A stretch of 64,000 bases of DNA from NCBI GenBank assembly GCA_005656395.1, contig SRSI01000069.1, positions 186,001-250,000 of the forward strand. Direction: 5' to 3'. The stretch comes from Strongyloides papillosus (lineage: Eukaryota > Nematoda > Chromadorea > Rhabditida > Strongyloididae). Below the pieces are notes generated by a model that had not been told where the DNA came from, did no database searches, and was given only the letters and a program-made list of their open reading frames with translations. The translations under genes and the position numbers were made by a program. Position 1 is the first letter of the stretch. The number at the start of each line of letters is the position of its first letter. Below are positions 34,096 through 46,276 of this stretch, piece after piece.

Positions 34096-37000
34096 AAACT
34101 TCTTTTTAATCTATATTTTATTCTATAATAAAAAAAACATGAATGTTTTTTTTGTCTTCACAATTACTCTTCTAGAATTTAATCGATTTTTAAAAGTACA
34201 TAGCTAAAAATGTTTTTTTTAACTTAGAATTAGTGTAGTCTTTTTCGAAAGATTGCTTCCTCAAAATTAATTTAATTAATTGATTATTATGCCATTTAAA
34301 AAGTACAATTCCAGAAAGGTATGTAACGTAATAATACTGTGATTCTTTAATAAATGACAAAAGGTATGGACCAAACAATGGTAAGTTAAATTTTATAAGA
34401 TTTGTATTGTAGGAATTTGTACTGGCGCGTTTCTAGGCCAGGTTGAGAGTCTAATATATATTCAGATACGTAAAAATTTTATTAAACTTTATTAAATCAA
34501 ACACAAAATTAGTACAATAAAAGATCGCAATTAACTTCTATAAAAATTGGGCCCACTAAAATTTAATGAGGGAGATAAGAAAATAAGATAACTTACATTT
34601 ATAACCAATTTTAACTTGTAGCCCTGTGGATTTATCAGCGCACAAGTATTAACTTAAACCCCTAAAATAGGCAAACACGTTAAATTATGAAATATCTCAT
34701 ACAATAAAATCAGAAATGTAAAATGAAATAATTTTAAAATTTTTAAGCTTATATACCTAAATGTCATGATTGGTAAAATGTAATTCATTGTCTAAGCTAA
34801 CTAATTTCGCGCGAGAAATTAAAGATCAAAATTAAAAGAATTTACAAAAGTACAACATAGATAATTTCCCAAAATTATCTTACTGGTAACTATTTTTGGT
34901 ACTTTTCCGCTTTGGCATAGCCACTTGAAAAACTTGGTTTTTTGTTATTAAATTTTGTTAAAAATATATTTTTATTTAAAACACTTTAAATAGAAATGTT
35001 TTTATTAATTATTAGCGATTTTCCTTGTCAACTTTTGCTACAATAACACGCTGTACTTACTCAAAGACATAATATCCTATGTTCATTTGTATACAAAAAA
35101 TTCATCTAATCAGCTATTTAGCATATTTCTAGCTTTTTTCCGTGTTTTTTTCTCTTCACTTGGTGACCCTCATTATATTAATCAGTTGATGTAGTCTTCA
35201 AATTCAGAGTCCACAGTGTTTATTTGTTACCAACTTTGACATTGCTAAGAATCTGAGCCCCAAGTTTGCTACATTTGTAGAATCTCTAAATATCAGAGAG
35301 CGACATCGATTTCTCCCCAATAAGTATCCCAATAATAGCTTTCAGAAACTTGAAATCTCTACTTTGAGGATTGTTTTAATGAATGATTCACTATGTCTAC
35401 AACACACCTTACAAAATTTATATAAGCGTCGTTAACTTTGCATGATGAAATTAACAAAATTCAGTTAAAATATTTATTTTTTAAGATTTTTCTCTCATTA
35501 TCACTAAGAAGTATTCTAAAATCATTCAGTAAACTTAAATTTACTATGCAATCACCTTTTTTATGTTAAAAATTCAATATTAGTGAATTAAATTAAGTGT
35601 ACTTTACAAAAATTACGGGTGTGCTTTATCAGTTATTTATGCTTCAAAATTAACAAATATTTTAGTTTTTTTCCTCATTATCGATATGAAAGTCGTGCAA
35701 TATCATTATTAAATACTTTATTTTAACATATAATCACTTTTTTTTACATCTGTAACTCGAATCTAAAAATGGCTTTACTGAAACAGAAAAGTACCAATAA
35801 ATATTATCACATAACATATCCACAAATAATGTTTTTACGGTTCATTATTATAAAATAGCTTTTAAATTAAAATATTTAAAAGTTTATTTTATCAAAACTT
35901 GAATGAAAAATATTTTTCGTTCAATTGTTTGATCTACCATTTTTTGCAAATTGCGGAGAAAACTTAACGCCGATATTTCTACATGAAAAATATGAGACAA
36001 ATTTCATCATTTTTTTTCAAACATTGATCTTAAAAAATAACTATTGTTAAGGAATAACTTTTTTCTTTGCAGAAATTAACATTATTTTTATTCATAAATC
36101 ATTTCCGTATGTTAATTTTATTTTTAATTTAATAATATGTTCAAAAAATTGCATAAAAAATACAATAAATACTTAAAGTTATATTAAATTACAGAACAGA
36201 ACATGTGTTAAAAAATAAATGTTTTGAAAACTGTTATTACATATTAAATGTATTTGTTTTTCGAATTCAATAAAAGTGGTACCGCAAATTCAATAAAGAT
36301 GTAAAATTAGATATGGTTTAATAAGCACAACATATCTTATTTGCAGTGCCAACGGAGGATTTTTGTAATTTACTTTTTCAGGAAAAAAATGAAGCTATGT
36401 CCAATTTTTAAAAATATCAAACAACATTGGTATTACTGGGAATGACCCAAAAAATTAAATTGTTATATAGGTTTCTTTGTTTTTTCTGCGACAATGTCCA
36501 TGCTTGACATTTTTAACTAATGTAATTGTTTTCAATCATAATATTTTTGTATGGTATCAAACTCATCAAAAAATAAATTCGTTTTCTAAAATATGTTTTG
36601 GGGCACGTTTTTAGAAGCCAATTTTACGTAATGTCGTGTATTTTTTTTATAAAAATTATTTTTTTATAATAGCTTTATTCAAATAAAAAACTCAAGCAAT
36701 ACAATAGAAGCAAAACTTTAATCGTAATCTATCTAAATATAAAAATTTAGATGAAGTAAATAAGTATTAAAGATTTACAGTAAAATAAAAAATTTAAAAT
36801 AATTAATAAACAATAAGTCACAAGTAGTTGTCATATGTAAATTCACAAAATGACTTAAAGTAGTAAAATATACTTTGTTGCAAATGTTAAAAAGCGAAGC
36901 CCAAAACATTTTATTCCAATAATTCAAGGAGCAAAAAAGTGTCGCATACACATATTAACTATATCTTATTGTTAAAGAAAAGATTATCAGAAATAAGAGA

Positions 37001-37844
37001 AAAAATTTATTAATATTTAAAAATTCGTTAAGATCAAATCTGCAAATTTAAATATTGAAAAATAGAAAATACCTAAATTAAAATTAATTCAAATTACCTC
37101 TCCAGCAAAAAATAATTAGGAAAAAGTTTTCACTAGATAAGAAAAGCAAACAAATTAAGTATAGTAATTATTTGGTTCAAAAAAGCATGCAAGTTAACAT
37201 TTTATTGTTGCAAAAAAATATAAATGAATACATAAAAATTATTTTTTTTTTGTCATAAAGGAAAATTATTAATGTTCAACAACTTTATTTAAAAAAAAAT
37301 TTAAAATGGTGATCTAAAAAATGTTGTATAAAAAAATTTCGACAATTTGCTGAGAATAAAGTGGTAAAAATATTTAAAAAACGATCGTTAATAAAAATTT
37401 TATTACTGTATACCAAACTGTTTTTAAGTATAATTTTTTATATGACAAACAATATGTTTTATAAATTTAAAAGTTTGAGGAATAATGTATAAAATTATAA
37501 TTTTTTTTTTCATGTATATTAATTTAAATGATTTTTTTATTTTTATTTTATTAAAATAATCATGTTGTTTATAATAATTAGAAGAAGACAACAACATTAG
37601 CATTTAGCAAAGATTTTAATGGAAATTTTTATTTCCTATAATAAGAAAATTATAGTGTTTCAATCATAATTTTTTTTATATTTCTATATTTAGAAGTATC
37701 ATGATAAAAAATGTCGTAAAAAAATATTTGATTCTATAAAGTTTTAATATGTACATATTTAATGAATCTGGGTCTATTATTTCGTATTTAAAGCTAAGAA
37801 TTTTCTCATAAATCTCATAATTCACAATAGTCATCAAACTGATT
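34096..37844. other. Region between M13 copies 2 and 3
   Basis: No gene. 34096-36500 is homologous to the downstream flank of copy 3 (39323-41105), apart from a ~500-bp insertion at 34385-34889. From about 36005 it is homologous to the upstream flank of copy 1. The point 36960-36961 is the empty TA site of the 958-bp element. Confidence 0.65.
34385..34889. mobile_element. ~500-bp insertion with 6-bp duplication
   Basis: The flank of copy 2 contains TGGTAA at 34379-34384 and again at 34884-34889, with 499 bp between. The homologous flank of copy 3 has one TGGTAA (near 39615) at the same point, so this is a clean insertion with target duplication. No frame, clear inverted repeat or poly-A tail was recognised. 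The insert has more GC-containing words than its surroundings (CTGGCGCGTTTCTAGGCCAG, TTCGCGCGAG). Family unknown. Confidence 0.65.
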
Positions 37845-39322
37845 ATGACTGTTTTTACTTTAATTCTTTATTTTTATTCACTTTTTTTCTTATCAAAAGG
37901 ATTCATTCTAAATAATTCGTTAAATATTTCATCAAATTACGATGCAGATTTGACTTCAAAAAGCCTTCGTAAATATGTTGATCATGATGTAAATCCGTGT
38001 GATAATTTTTATAAATTTTCTTGTGGTAATTGGATAAAAGATAAAGAATTAAAAAGAAAAAATGAAACGGATTTCAATTATAATGATGGTGATACAACTT
38101 ATAATCGCTTTTTAAACGGTAATATTTATTTTCGTCTTCATTTATTTGCTTTCAGAGTTTTATGATGGAAAATTAAATAATGAATCCATTGCAATTAAGA
38201 ATATTTATAATTTACTAAAAAAATGTATACAGTTTCCTAGTGATAAGAAAATTAAATGTATAAGTGAAATCATCATGTTTGGAGAGCATGCTCTAGGTTC
38301 ATTATTTGTTCAAAAGAACAAAATAGACGCAGAGAAACATGGTGATTATATTATAATAGAGAATATGGTTAAAAAATTTAAGGAAGAATTTGAATTATTA
38401 GTAGATGAAAAAAAGGATATGTTTGATAAAGAATCACGAGACAATCTTTTAAAAAAAACTTTTTGAAATTGAATTTATAGAAATCTTTGACAATGACGAG
38501 ACTCCTAGCGTACTTTTAATGGAAAAATGTTATGAAAGTATTGGACTATCAGAAAATGTTAGTATCGAAAAAGTTCTTGAAATTATTGAAACGTCGTCTA
38601 AAATGAATTATACTAAATATTCCTGTGGTTATAAAATTTTTAAACCTTTAGATTTTTTTGATGGTGCGGTTAGTAAAAGTGCAATGTATATTGGTTATTT
38701 TAATAAGTTTAGTGTTTCTGTAAGTGCTCTTAAAGAACATTGGTTCAGCAGATATTTCCCAAGAGCACTTAATTACGGTGGCATTGGATCCGTTATTGCT
38801 CATGAAATGTTACATGCTTTTGATAGTGATGATTATAAATACATATATGGAATAGAAGGAAGTGGTAAATTAATAGTAACTCCAGAATCAATAAAAAACG
38901 TTAATAAAAAAATTGATTGTTTTACTAAACAATATGATATGCAAAAAGAAAGTATAACTAGTAAAAATGTTAGTGGTATACTTACATTAGCTGAAAATAT
39001 CGCTGATAATGGTGGACTTAAAATTGCCCACAGAGCTTATATGAAGTATCTTCAAAGTATTGGTGGTGAAGAACCCAAAGTCCCTGGTTTTGAAAACTTT
39101 ACCAGTGAACAATTATTCTTTATTAGTTTTGGCAGGCTTTCCTGTGAGCATAAAAGTAGATCATATATTGAAAAACAATTGAAAAATGTACATGCTCCAT
39201 CAGAAATACGCACAAATGTAGCTTTATCAAATTATAAACCATTTTCTAATGCTTTTAAATGTGAATTAAACAGTAAAATGAATCCTGAAGATAAATGTGA
39301 ATTGTGGAAAAAACAAAATTAG
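37845..39322 (+). pseudogene. Mini-M13 (neprilysin-like) peptidase copy 3, frameshifted
   Basis: Exon 1 37845-38118, 37-bp intron, exon 2 from 38156. Signal peptide, DVNPCDNFYKFSCGNW, intact HEMLH at 38801-38815 in the context GGIGSVIAHEMLHAFD, ENIADNGG and the CELW end. An extra A in the run at 38451-38458 (eight A; copies 1 and 2 have seven) shifts the frame and gives a stop at 38464-38466. The coding sequence resumes in the next frame from about 38467. The C-terminal third is nearly identical to copy 2, while the region around the active site is closer to copy 1, suggesting gene conversion or a mosaic origin. Pseudogene or homopolymer sequencing error. Confidence 0.8.
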
Positions 39323-41809
39323 AAACTTCTTTTAAATTTAGATTTTATTCCATTTTATTCTATAATAAAAAATAAAGAAATTAATTTCGTCTTTATCATA
39401 ACACTTTTCAAACTTAATCGATTTTTAAAAGTAGATAGCTAAAAATGTTCTTTTTAACTTAGAATTAGTGTAGCCTTTTTCGAAAGCTGGCTTTCTCAAA
39501 ATTAATTTAATAAATTGATTATTATGCCATTTAAAAAGTACAATTCCAGGAAGGTATGTAACATAATAATACTGGGATTCATTAATAAATAACAAAATTT
39601 ATGGACCAAACACTGGTAACTATTTTTGGTATTTTTCCGCTTTAGCAGGGCTATTAAAAAAACATGTTTTTTGTAGTTAAATTTTGCTTTATAGTATATT
39701 TTTATTTAAAAACACCTTAAATAGGAATTTTTTTTATTAATTATTAGCAACTGACCTTATCAACTTTTGCTACAACATAGCGCAGTATTCACTAAAAGAC
39801 ATAATATTTTATGTTTATTTTTTACACAATAATTTCAGCTAAATAGCTATTTAGCATATTTCTAGCCGTTTTTTGTACTTTTTATCTTTCACTTGTGACC
39901 ATTATTATTTTAGTTATCTGAGTGTAAGATTCAAATTCCGAGTTCACAACGTTGCATTTGCTACCCAAATCTAAATAGTTAAAATTCTAAGTTTCAAGTT
40001 TGCTACATTTGTTGAATCCCCAACTATCAGAGAGCAATGTTGATTTTCCCCAATAATTATCTTTATAATAGCTTTCAGAAACTTGAAATTTCTACTTGGG
40101 GAATATATTAATGAATGATTCACTATATCTACAACACACTTCACCAAATGTATATAGGCATCATTAATTTTGCATAGTAAAATTAACAAAATTCGGTTAA
40201 AGTTTTTATTTTTTAGAATTTTTTTCCTCATTATCACAAAGAAAGTATTCTACCATCATTTATAAAACTTAAATCTACTATACAATCACCTTTTTCATGT
40301 TAAAATTCAATATTAGTGACTTAAATGAGGTGTACTCTACAAAAATTACGGGGGTACTTTACCAGTTATTTATGCTTCAAAATTAACAAACATTTTAGTT
40401 TTTTTCCTCATTATCGATATGAAAGTAGTGCATTATTATTATTAAATACTTTATTTTAACATATAATCACTTTTTTTTATATCTCTAACTCAAATCTAAA
40501 AATGGCTTTATTGAAACAGAAAAGTACTAATAAATAATATCACATAAAATATCCACAAATAATTTTTTTACGGTTCATTATTATAAAATAGCTTTTAAAT
40601 TAAAATATTTAAAAGTTTATTTTATCAAAACTTGAATGAAAAAAATTTTTCGTCCAATTGTTTGATTTACCATTTTTTGCATATTGTGGAGAAAACTTTA
40701 CGTCGGTATTTCTACATGAAAATATGAGACAAGTTTCATCTTTTTTTTTCAAACATTGATCTTAAAAAATAACTATTGTTAAGGAGCAACTTTTTCTTTG
40801 CAAAAATTAACATTATTTTTATTCATAAATTATTTCCGTATGTTAATTTTATTTTTCATTTAATAATATGTTCAAAAAATCGCATAAAAAATACAATAAA
40901 TACTTAAAGTAATATTGAATTACAGAACATGTGTTAAAAAATGAATATTTTGAAAATTTTTATTACATATTATATGTGTTTGTTTACGATTTCAATAAAT
41001 GTGGTACTGCAAAATTAATAAAAATGTAATATTTGATATGGTTTAATATGCACAACATATCTTATTTGCAGTGCCAACGGAGGATTTTTGTAATTTACCT
41101 TTTCAATGTACTAAAAAATAAAAATTTATTAATCTTAAAATAATGATAATGCGATTTATTTTAAGATAAATTACAACACATGTTCTTTAATATTTTAAAA
41201 ATACTTATCAATTTACTCAGAATCTACTTTTTATATCAAAAGTAATTTAAAACGTATAATTTCCTATGATTCTTCGAAATTTCATATAATTTATATCTTT
41301 AAATTTTCAATAAATATTATCTTTCTGTTGAATTAATGTATGGTCTTTCAATCAACTTGTAATCCTTGATAACAATGATAGTAGGATTACTTCTTTATAT
41401 TTAAAACGTTACCTAACCAACATACCCAATGCAACTGCAACTTCATAGATTAAATTTGCAGAGAAAAATTTATATAAAGATTATTAAACTTTCAAGATAT
41501 AATTTACCATAGAATACATTTTCTTAGACGACCGAAGTTGCCTTTGTTTTTTGAAAAAAAAAACGCATATTGTTTGATGGTTTGTGTTGTAGACGGTATT
41601 TTACGATTATTACCAGTAGAGAATTTATTGCTATTTTTCATTATTTTGTCTACTGTTGTCTCCTGATCTTATTTTTTGATTACACTCTTAACATTCGTGT
41701 TGTAATGTCATTTCCACAGGATTAGCTATATTTTTTTGCGTTCAATTTTTATCACTTTGTGACTAATAACTGTTATCATATATCACCAACTTCTTTAATT
41801 TCAGACCTT
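39323..41809. other. Downstream flank of the M13 array
   Basis: 39323-41105 is homologous to 34096-36390. 40745-41105 is the third copy of a block also at ~26570-26880 and 36005-36390. The array homology ends near 41105. No gene was supported. A pyrimidine-AG at 41794-41804 lies just before the next start. Confidence 0.6.
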
Positions 41810-42436
41810 ATGACATCCGACTCTTCTTTTTCTGGTGACGAAGTCTTTAATGACTCTGGTGTCTTAACAAAAGTTCCAAGAGACTCGCAAAATCTATCCT
41901 GCAAAGTAAATTATTTTGGAGCTAAGGAAATTTTAAAAAGTCACATTTCTCAAACAAGTGGAAGTTCTGACAATAAAGTATTGTTTCATACTACAAAGAC
42001 TGGCACTGTATTTCATAAAAAAACTAGGACACCTCTTTCTAGACGTCTAACTTCAATTAAAAAGGGTGTTGGAAATTTTCATAATAAACAAAATAATCAC
42101 AGAAACAAAAATGAGTGTAGGAAGAATTGTACTCCACAAGATGATGATGGAAAGAAGAAAGAGGGAAATGGGGATCCCTACAAATCAATAGAACAGTTCG
42201 CGATTACATTGGAATCTTCATCAGATGGATCATCCCCAAACAAGTCATTGCTTGAAGAAATACATAATGAGGCCGATTTCAAGTTACCATTGGTGGGTAC
42301 GCCTCAATTATCTTCAGTTGATGTTATTACTGGATGTCAGAATGAAGCCATTTCTAAGGATCTCGGAGAGTTGATAAAACCATCTTCTCAGCTCTTAACG
42401 ACATCGAACTTACCTCCGCCCTTAAAGTTCGTTTAA
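41810..42436 (+). CDS. Ser/Asn-rich protein of unknown function
   Basis: Predicted single exon, 208 aa, starting at the ATG right after a TTTAATTTCAG acceptor (trans-splice site or 5'-UTR intron). The protein is acidic/Ser-rich at the N-terminus (SDSSFSGDEVFNDSG), then strongly basic (KKTRTPLSRRLTSIKK), then Asn/Asp/Lys-rich, ending in LPPPLKFV. No signal peptide or membrane helix; largely disordered. No family was recognised. The proline-rich end could be a short linear motif. Codon use and GC content are higher than in the adjacent DNA, which supports a real gene. Confidence 0.6.
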   Translation: MTSDSSFSGDEVFNDSGVLTKVPRDSQNLSCKVNYFGAKEILKSHISQTSGSSDNKVLFHTTKTGTVFHKKTRTPLSRRLTSIKKGVGNFHNKQNNHRNKNECRKNCTPQDDDGKKKEGNGDPYKSIEQFAITLESSSDGSSPNKSLLEEIHNEADFKLPLVGTPQLSSVDVITGCQNEAISKDLGELIKPSSQLLTTSNLPPPLKFV

Positions 42437-43045
42437 AAAGTGGCAGGAGATCGAACAACTACAAGGAAAAGAAAGCAACTACCATTGGTGGAAGATCGGA
42501 ATGAACATCAAAAAAAACTGTGATTAGATTTTTTTTTGTTTGTATATATATGTATATTATTTTTGTATATTTAAGTGTGTATATATTTTTGTGTATGTAA
42601 TAATTTATTTTAAATGTACCACTATTTTTAGTGATTTTGTTTCTAATAAATGTGTAATTAAATTGATGACTAGATGTACTTGTAAATTTTGGAAAATAAT
42701 ACTTTGGAGAATTATTTTTTGAATAATTAAATACTATAATTAATGTCTGTGTGGTCGTATCGGGTTCTAGACAAAAGTTAGAATAGCGAATACTTTATTT
42801 ATGTTGAACTAATAATGTGTAAAAAATTAAATTCCACTACCAGAGCCATTCATAGGACATTCAATCCTACTTGAAAAATAAATAAAAAATTACAGGAAAA
42901 TAAATATTTATTGCGGAACTTTTAATTATTTGAGATAAAAAATCATACTACTACATTAAAATTAAAAATTACAAATGGTAGTAAATTTCCATAACATATT
43001 ACATAAAAATATTCTTATTATTCCATTAAATTTTCCAATTATTTT
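42437..43045. other. Convergent intergenic region
   Basis: About 600 bp between the 3' ends of a plus-strand and a minus-strand gene. It has AT/GT-rich simple sequence (42540-42620) and no coding frame that could be supported. Confidence 0.4.
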
Positions 43046-45241
43046 TTACTTAGTTACAAAGTTGATCCTTTGAACATTACTAGTCGGTGTTGGTTTTGAT
43101 ACTTTTGAAACTTTTGAATTCATTTTTGATGATGTATTTTTGGATAGACCTGATACCGATCCAGACACCCCTGACATATTTGAGTTTATTCCAGATATAT
43201 TTGATTTTACTCCAGATAACCCTGACATTGATGATTTGGATGTCGAAAATGATGAGGATGATGAAGCGCTTGACGATGATGATCTTCCCAAGCCAAGTTG
43301 TTTTCTGATATTCCGATTTTTTCTTAACTTTTTCATGATAAAAATCGATGCGATTAAAGTAGCAACGAAGAGTATAATTAAAATAATTCCCAATATTATC
43401 AATATCGTTGTACCTTTAGAATCATCACTAGATGTATCGTCATAATCGCTTTGCATAAGCTCAGGATCCGCGATATTTGCTTTCTTTTGTACACTGTAAA
43501 CAGTTTCATCCGCTGTCTTGTAAATACAGTTGTAATTTATCTTTTCAAAAGTTTTGTTTTCATTAATATAGTCAAGAATTTTGAATTTGATATAGGTAGT
43601 CTCCTCAGCAAACATTTTTTTATCAGCCTTAATTGAGTTAGTGTATTTTGAAGTATTAGATAAAGTTACACTCATATCAGATAGTTTTGAATCTTTATAA
43701 GCGAATATATCACAATGTATCATAGCATCAGTAGTTGAATTCCAAAGCTCCTCTTTGAGTGTCGTCAATTTACCAGAAGGAACCATTTCAAAAGTTAATC
43801 CTTTAATGTTCTGTTCACGCTTACGATCATTCACACCATCTTTTGGTATTAATTTACATGAATATTTGCCAAATCCTTTAAGATCCTCTTTAAGAGTCAA
43901 ATTTTTAATAATTTTTTCATCACCATTGCTTTGAGGTGATATTAATTGTGCATCGAAAGTACTGGTATAGAAGTTTTTAATATATTCTTTATTAGTACCA
44001 TCAACTACCACACGACACTTATAGTCCTTAACATCCTTAACTATTTTTTCATCAACATAAAGTACCTTTTTTGCAGTGTTATTTCCACTGCTCGAAAACG
44101 CAACTTCTTTTCCATCCTTTGTATAAAGTTTTATTGATGCAGACAAAGGTTTTACTGATAATGCACACACAGGTTCAATACTTATAAAATTGTTTTCCAT
44201 TTTGACACCTTGTTCATTTAATTTCTTTATTTGCTGATCAGCTTTATTATATAAATATATCTTAGTGTCATTATAAATGTTAACACCATTAGGAGATTTT
44301 AAATTTAAATATTTCATTTGTGTTTCTTTCCCATTGTAAGTGCCATGAACAAAGTGATAATAATCATCTTCTTTTTGCTGTTTGTGGCAAACTAGTTTAT
44401 CCTTTAATAAATCTATATTAGTAGTTTCCAACGCTTTGTGATCTGTGTTCAACAAAAACTTTATCCTATAGCCAATATTTACTGATGACCTGTCACTGGA
44501 ATAATAAATTTCACCACAAATAAATCTTGTAGCATAAGGATTCCTTGGAAACATTGGTTGTAGGATGTGCCTGTTGTAAAATTTGTCGAAGAGAATACCT
44601 GTGCCTTCTTTTGGCTTAAATTCACTCAATGTAAGTGTGTTAATCCAATTCTTGTATGGGCATAAAATTAGCGGAAAGTGATTGTCGTATACATAGATAT
44701 CACCAAACGATATAAATCCATCATTTGAAATGAACTTGTGATATAAAACACCCTTGAAATCAACAACTTTATTGTCGATAATTGCTTTTCCTGACCCTAC
44801 ACTACTGTAGAAAACGAAGCCGACAATACATTCAATTAAATCACAACCAAATATATTTAATTCCTTGAGTTTCAGCGAATTCCCATGAGCTAAAGTTGAA
44901 TCAATAGCCGTAACCTTAGCATCGCTGTTTTTTGATTGTATCCCTTTATCTCCTGAATTCATTTTTTTGAAAGTTATTTGATGATAAGCTATGTTCCGCA
45001 GTGTAATGTGGTTGAATATTTCCGACTTATTTATATTTTTAGTAGCAATTGTCTCAAATTTTATTTTACCACCATTTTCTGCCGTTCCTTTTTCTAATTC
45101 AAATTTAGGATCATATAGATGATTGTTACCATGAAATTCCAAGTTGGCACAAGAGTTGATAAGTATTGATAAACATAACAATAATATAAACATTGTTAAA
45201 TTGATAATCTGTTGAAAATTCTCTCCAATTAAATGTACCAT
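43046..45241 (-). CDS. Type I membrane protein of unknown family, paralog 2
   Basis: Single exon, 731 aa, paralog of the 711-aa protein at 23870-26005. The secretory signal is best placed at the second Met (residue 17: MFILLLCLSILINS), so the start may be 45193 rather than 45241. The ectodomain to about residue 625 shares the VCPY/LCPY, FKPKEGTGI, FYNRHIL, ATRFICGE and GFGKYSC blocks. One membrane helix follows (TTILIILGIILIILFVATLI), then a basic RKNRNIRK stop-transfer segment. The tail is very Ser-rich, with repeated SGLSG/SNISG/SNMSG units, unlike the Lys/Ser tail of paralog 1. The two genes are in the same orientation on either side of the M13 array. Function unknown; surface receptor or adhesion role is inferred only. 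Confidence 0.8.
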   Translation of the reverse strand: MVHLIGENFQQIINLTMFILLLCLSILINSCANLEFHGNNHLYDPKFELEKGTAENGGKIKFETIATKNINKSEIFNHITLRNIAYHQITFKKMNSGDKGIQSKNSDAKVTAIDSTLAHGNSLKLKELNIFGCDLIECIVGFVFYSSVGSGKAIIDNKVVDFKGVLYHKFISNDGFISFGDIYVYDNHFPLILCPYKNWINTLTLSEFKPKEGTGILFDKFYNRHILQPMFPRNPYATRFICGEIYYSSDRSSVNIGYRIKFLLNTDHKALETTNIDLLKDKLVCHKQQKEDDYYHFVHGTYNGKETQMKYLNLKSPNGVNIYNDTKIYLYNKADQQIKKLNEQGVKMENNFISIEPVCALSVKPLSASIKLYTKDGKEVAFSSSGNNTAKKVLYVDEKIVKDVKDYKCRVVVDGTNKEYIKNFYTSTFDAQLISPQSNGDEKIIKNLTLKEDLKGFGKYSCKLIPKDGVNDRKREQNIKGLTFEMVPSGKLTTLKEELWNSTTDAMIHCDIFAYKDSKLSDMSVTLSNTSKYTNSIKADKKMFAEETTYIKFKILDYINENKTFEKINYNCIYKTADETVYSVQKKANIADPELMQSDYDDTSSDDSKGTTILIILGIILIILFVATLIASIFIMKKLRKNRNIRKQLGLGRSSSSSASSSSSFSTSKSSMSGLSGVKSNISGINSNMSGVSGSVSGLSKNTSSKMNSKVSKVSKPTPTSNVQRINFVTK

Positions 45242-46039
45242 AAATTTAAATATAATACGATAAAATATTCAAATTAACTTTTTTAATTATTCAAATTTTG
45301 ATATAATTTTATAATGTATTCAAGTTAAATTATTTAGTTATTCAAATTTTGATATAATTTTTTATTTCACTATTATGAATCGAGTTTGTAAGAATATTTT
45401 AAAGTGCCTTTCTTAAGATTTTTAGAAGGAAAGGTGATATCTTATCTAGATTCTATTAAAAAATTGTTTTATTTATCACTCAAATTGCTATCAAATATCT
45501 TTTTTTTTTACTTTTAATCTTTAAAATTTATCCATCTATGAATATAAATTTTTTACATATTCAAAAAAGTCAGAATTTAAATATTAATTTGGGTTATTAA
45601 AATTTTTTTTACTACTTATATTTGATCCTTGATTAAAAAAATCTATAATACTTTTTTGTCGATTTTTAAGAATGACTATCTGTAAACATTTAATCAATTC
45701 AGCAAATTAAAAAGTTTTTTCATTGTCGTAGTAATGTTTATTATTTAACATCATTTTGATATTTACTATTATTGACTAATCATGATACGTAACGTCTATT
45801 GGTAAAAAATTATCAATATTTAATAGTAAATGTTATTGTTTACTTAAGCCCTAGTTCATTCTAACCTTATCGTTTATCATTTTTGGAAATTAAATAAATA
45901 TATTTTTAAAATTATATCAAATATTGTCAATTTTTTAGTTTAAATATAGAGTATATCAGTACTTTTATTATTTTTTGAAACATTTATTTATAATCTTAAT
46001 AAAAAACTTTAATTATATATAATTTTTAAAGATACAAAA
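45242..46039. other. AT-rich intergenic region
   Basis: No gene seen. Upstream of the 731-aa gene a ~60-bp block around TTCAAATTTTGATATAATTTT is tandemly repeated (about 45268-45365). Confidence 0.45.
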
Positions 46040-46276
46040 TTAATTTTTTGCTTTATCTTCCATCCGACTAATTATTTTGAATCCATCTTTGATAGTTTCT
46101 GAAAATAAAGAGTAAATTAAAAACAATAAATAAAAATTACCTTTCATTCCTTTATGATAACTACCACGGAGATTATAATGATTACTAAATTCCTCCAACA
46201 ACATCAAATAATTTTCTCTACCCATTTTAGTATTACTCATATTTTGTGTACAAAATTTATCAGCAACAATACTCAT
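46040..46276 (-). CDS. Small protein, unknown
   Basis: Exons 46141-46276 and 46040-46098 (42-bp intron) encode 64 aa. It is mostly helical and charged, with a central EEFSNHYNLRGSYHKGMK segment and a basic C-terminus (SRMEDKAKN). There is no signal peptide or membrane segment. The intron has good GT/AG ends, and removing it replaces a hydrophobic, non-coding-like insert by a coherent helix, which supports the model. Not recognised. Confidence 0.5.
   Translation of the reverse strand: MSIVADKFCTQNMSNTKMGRENYLMLLEEFSNHYNLRGSYHKGMKGNFYLLFLIYSLFSETIKDGFKIISRMEDKAKN

Noticed and set aside
41810..42436. Relation of the 208-aa protein to PNRC (mRNA-decay coactivator) based on GAK and LPPPL motifs
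   Set aside because: Motif order differs and matches are too short to support the assignment.
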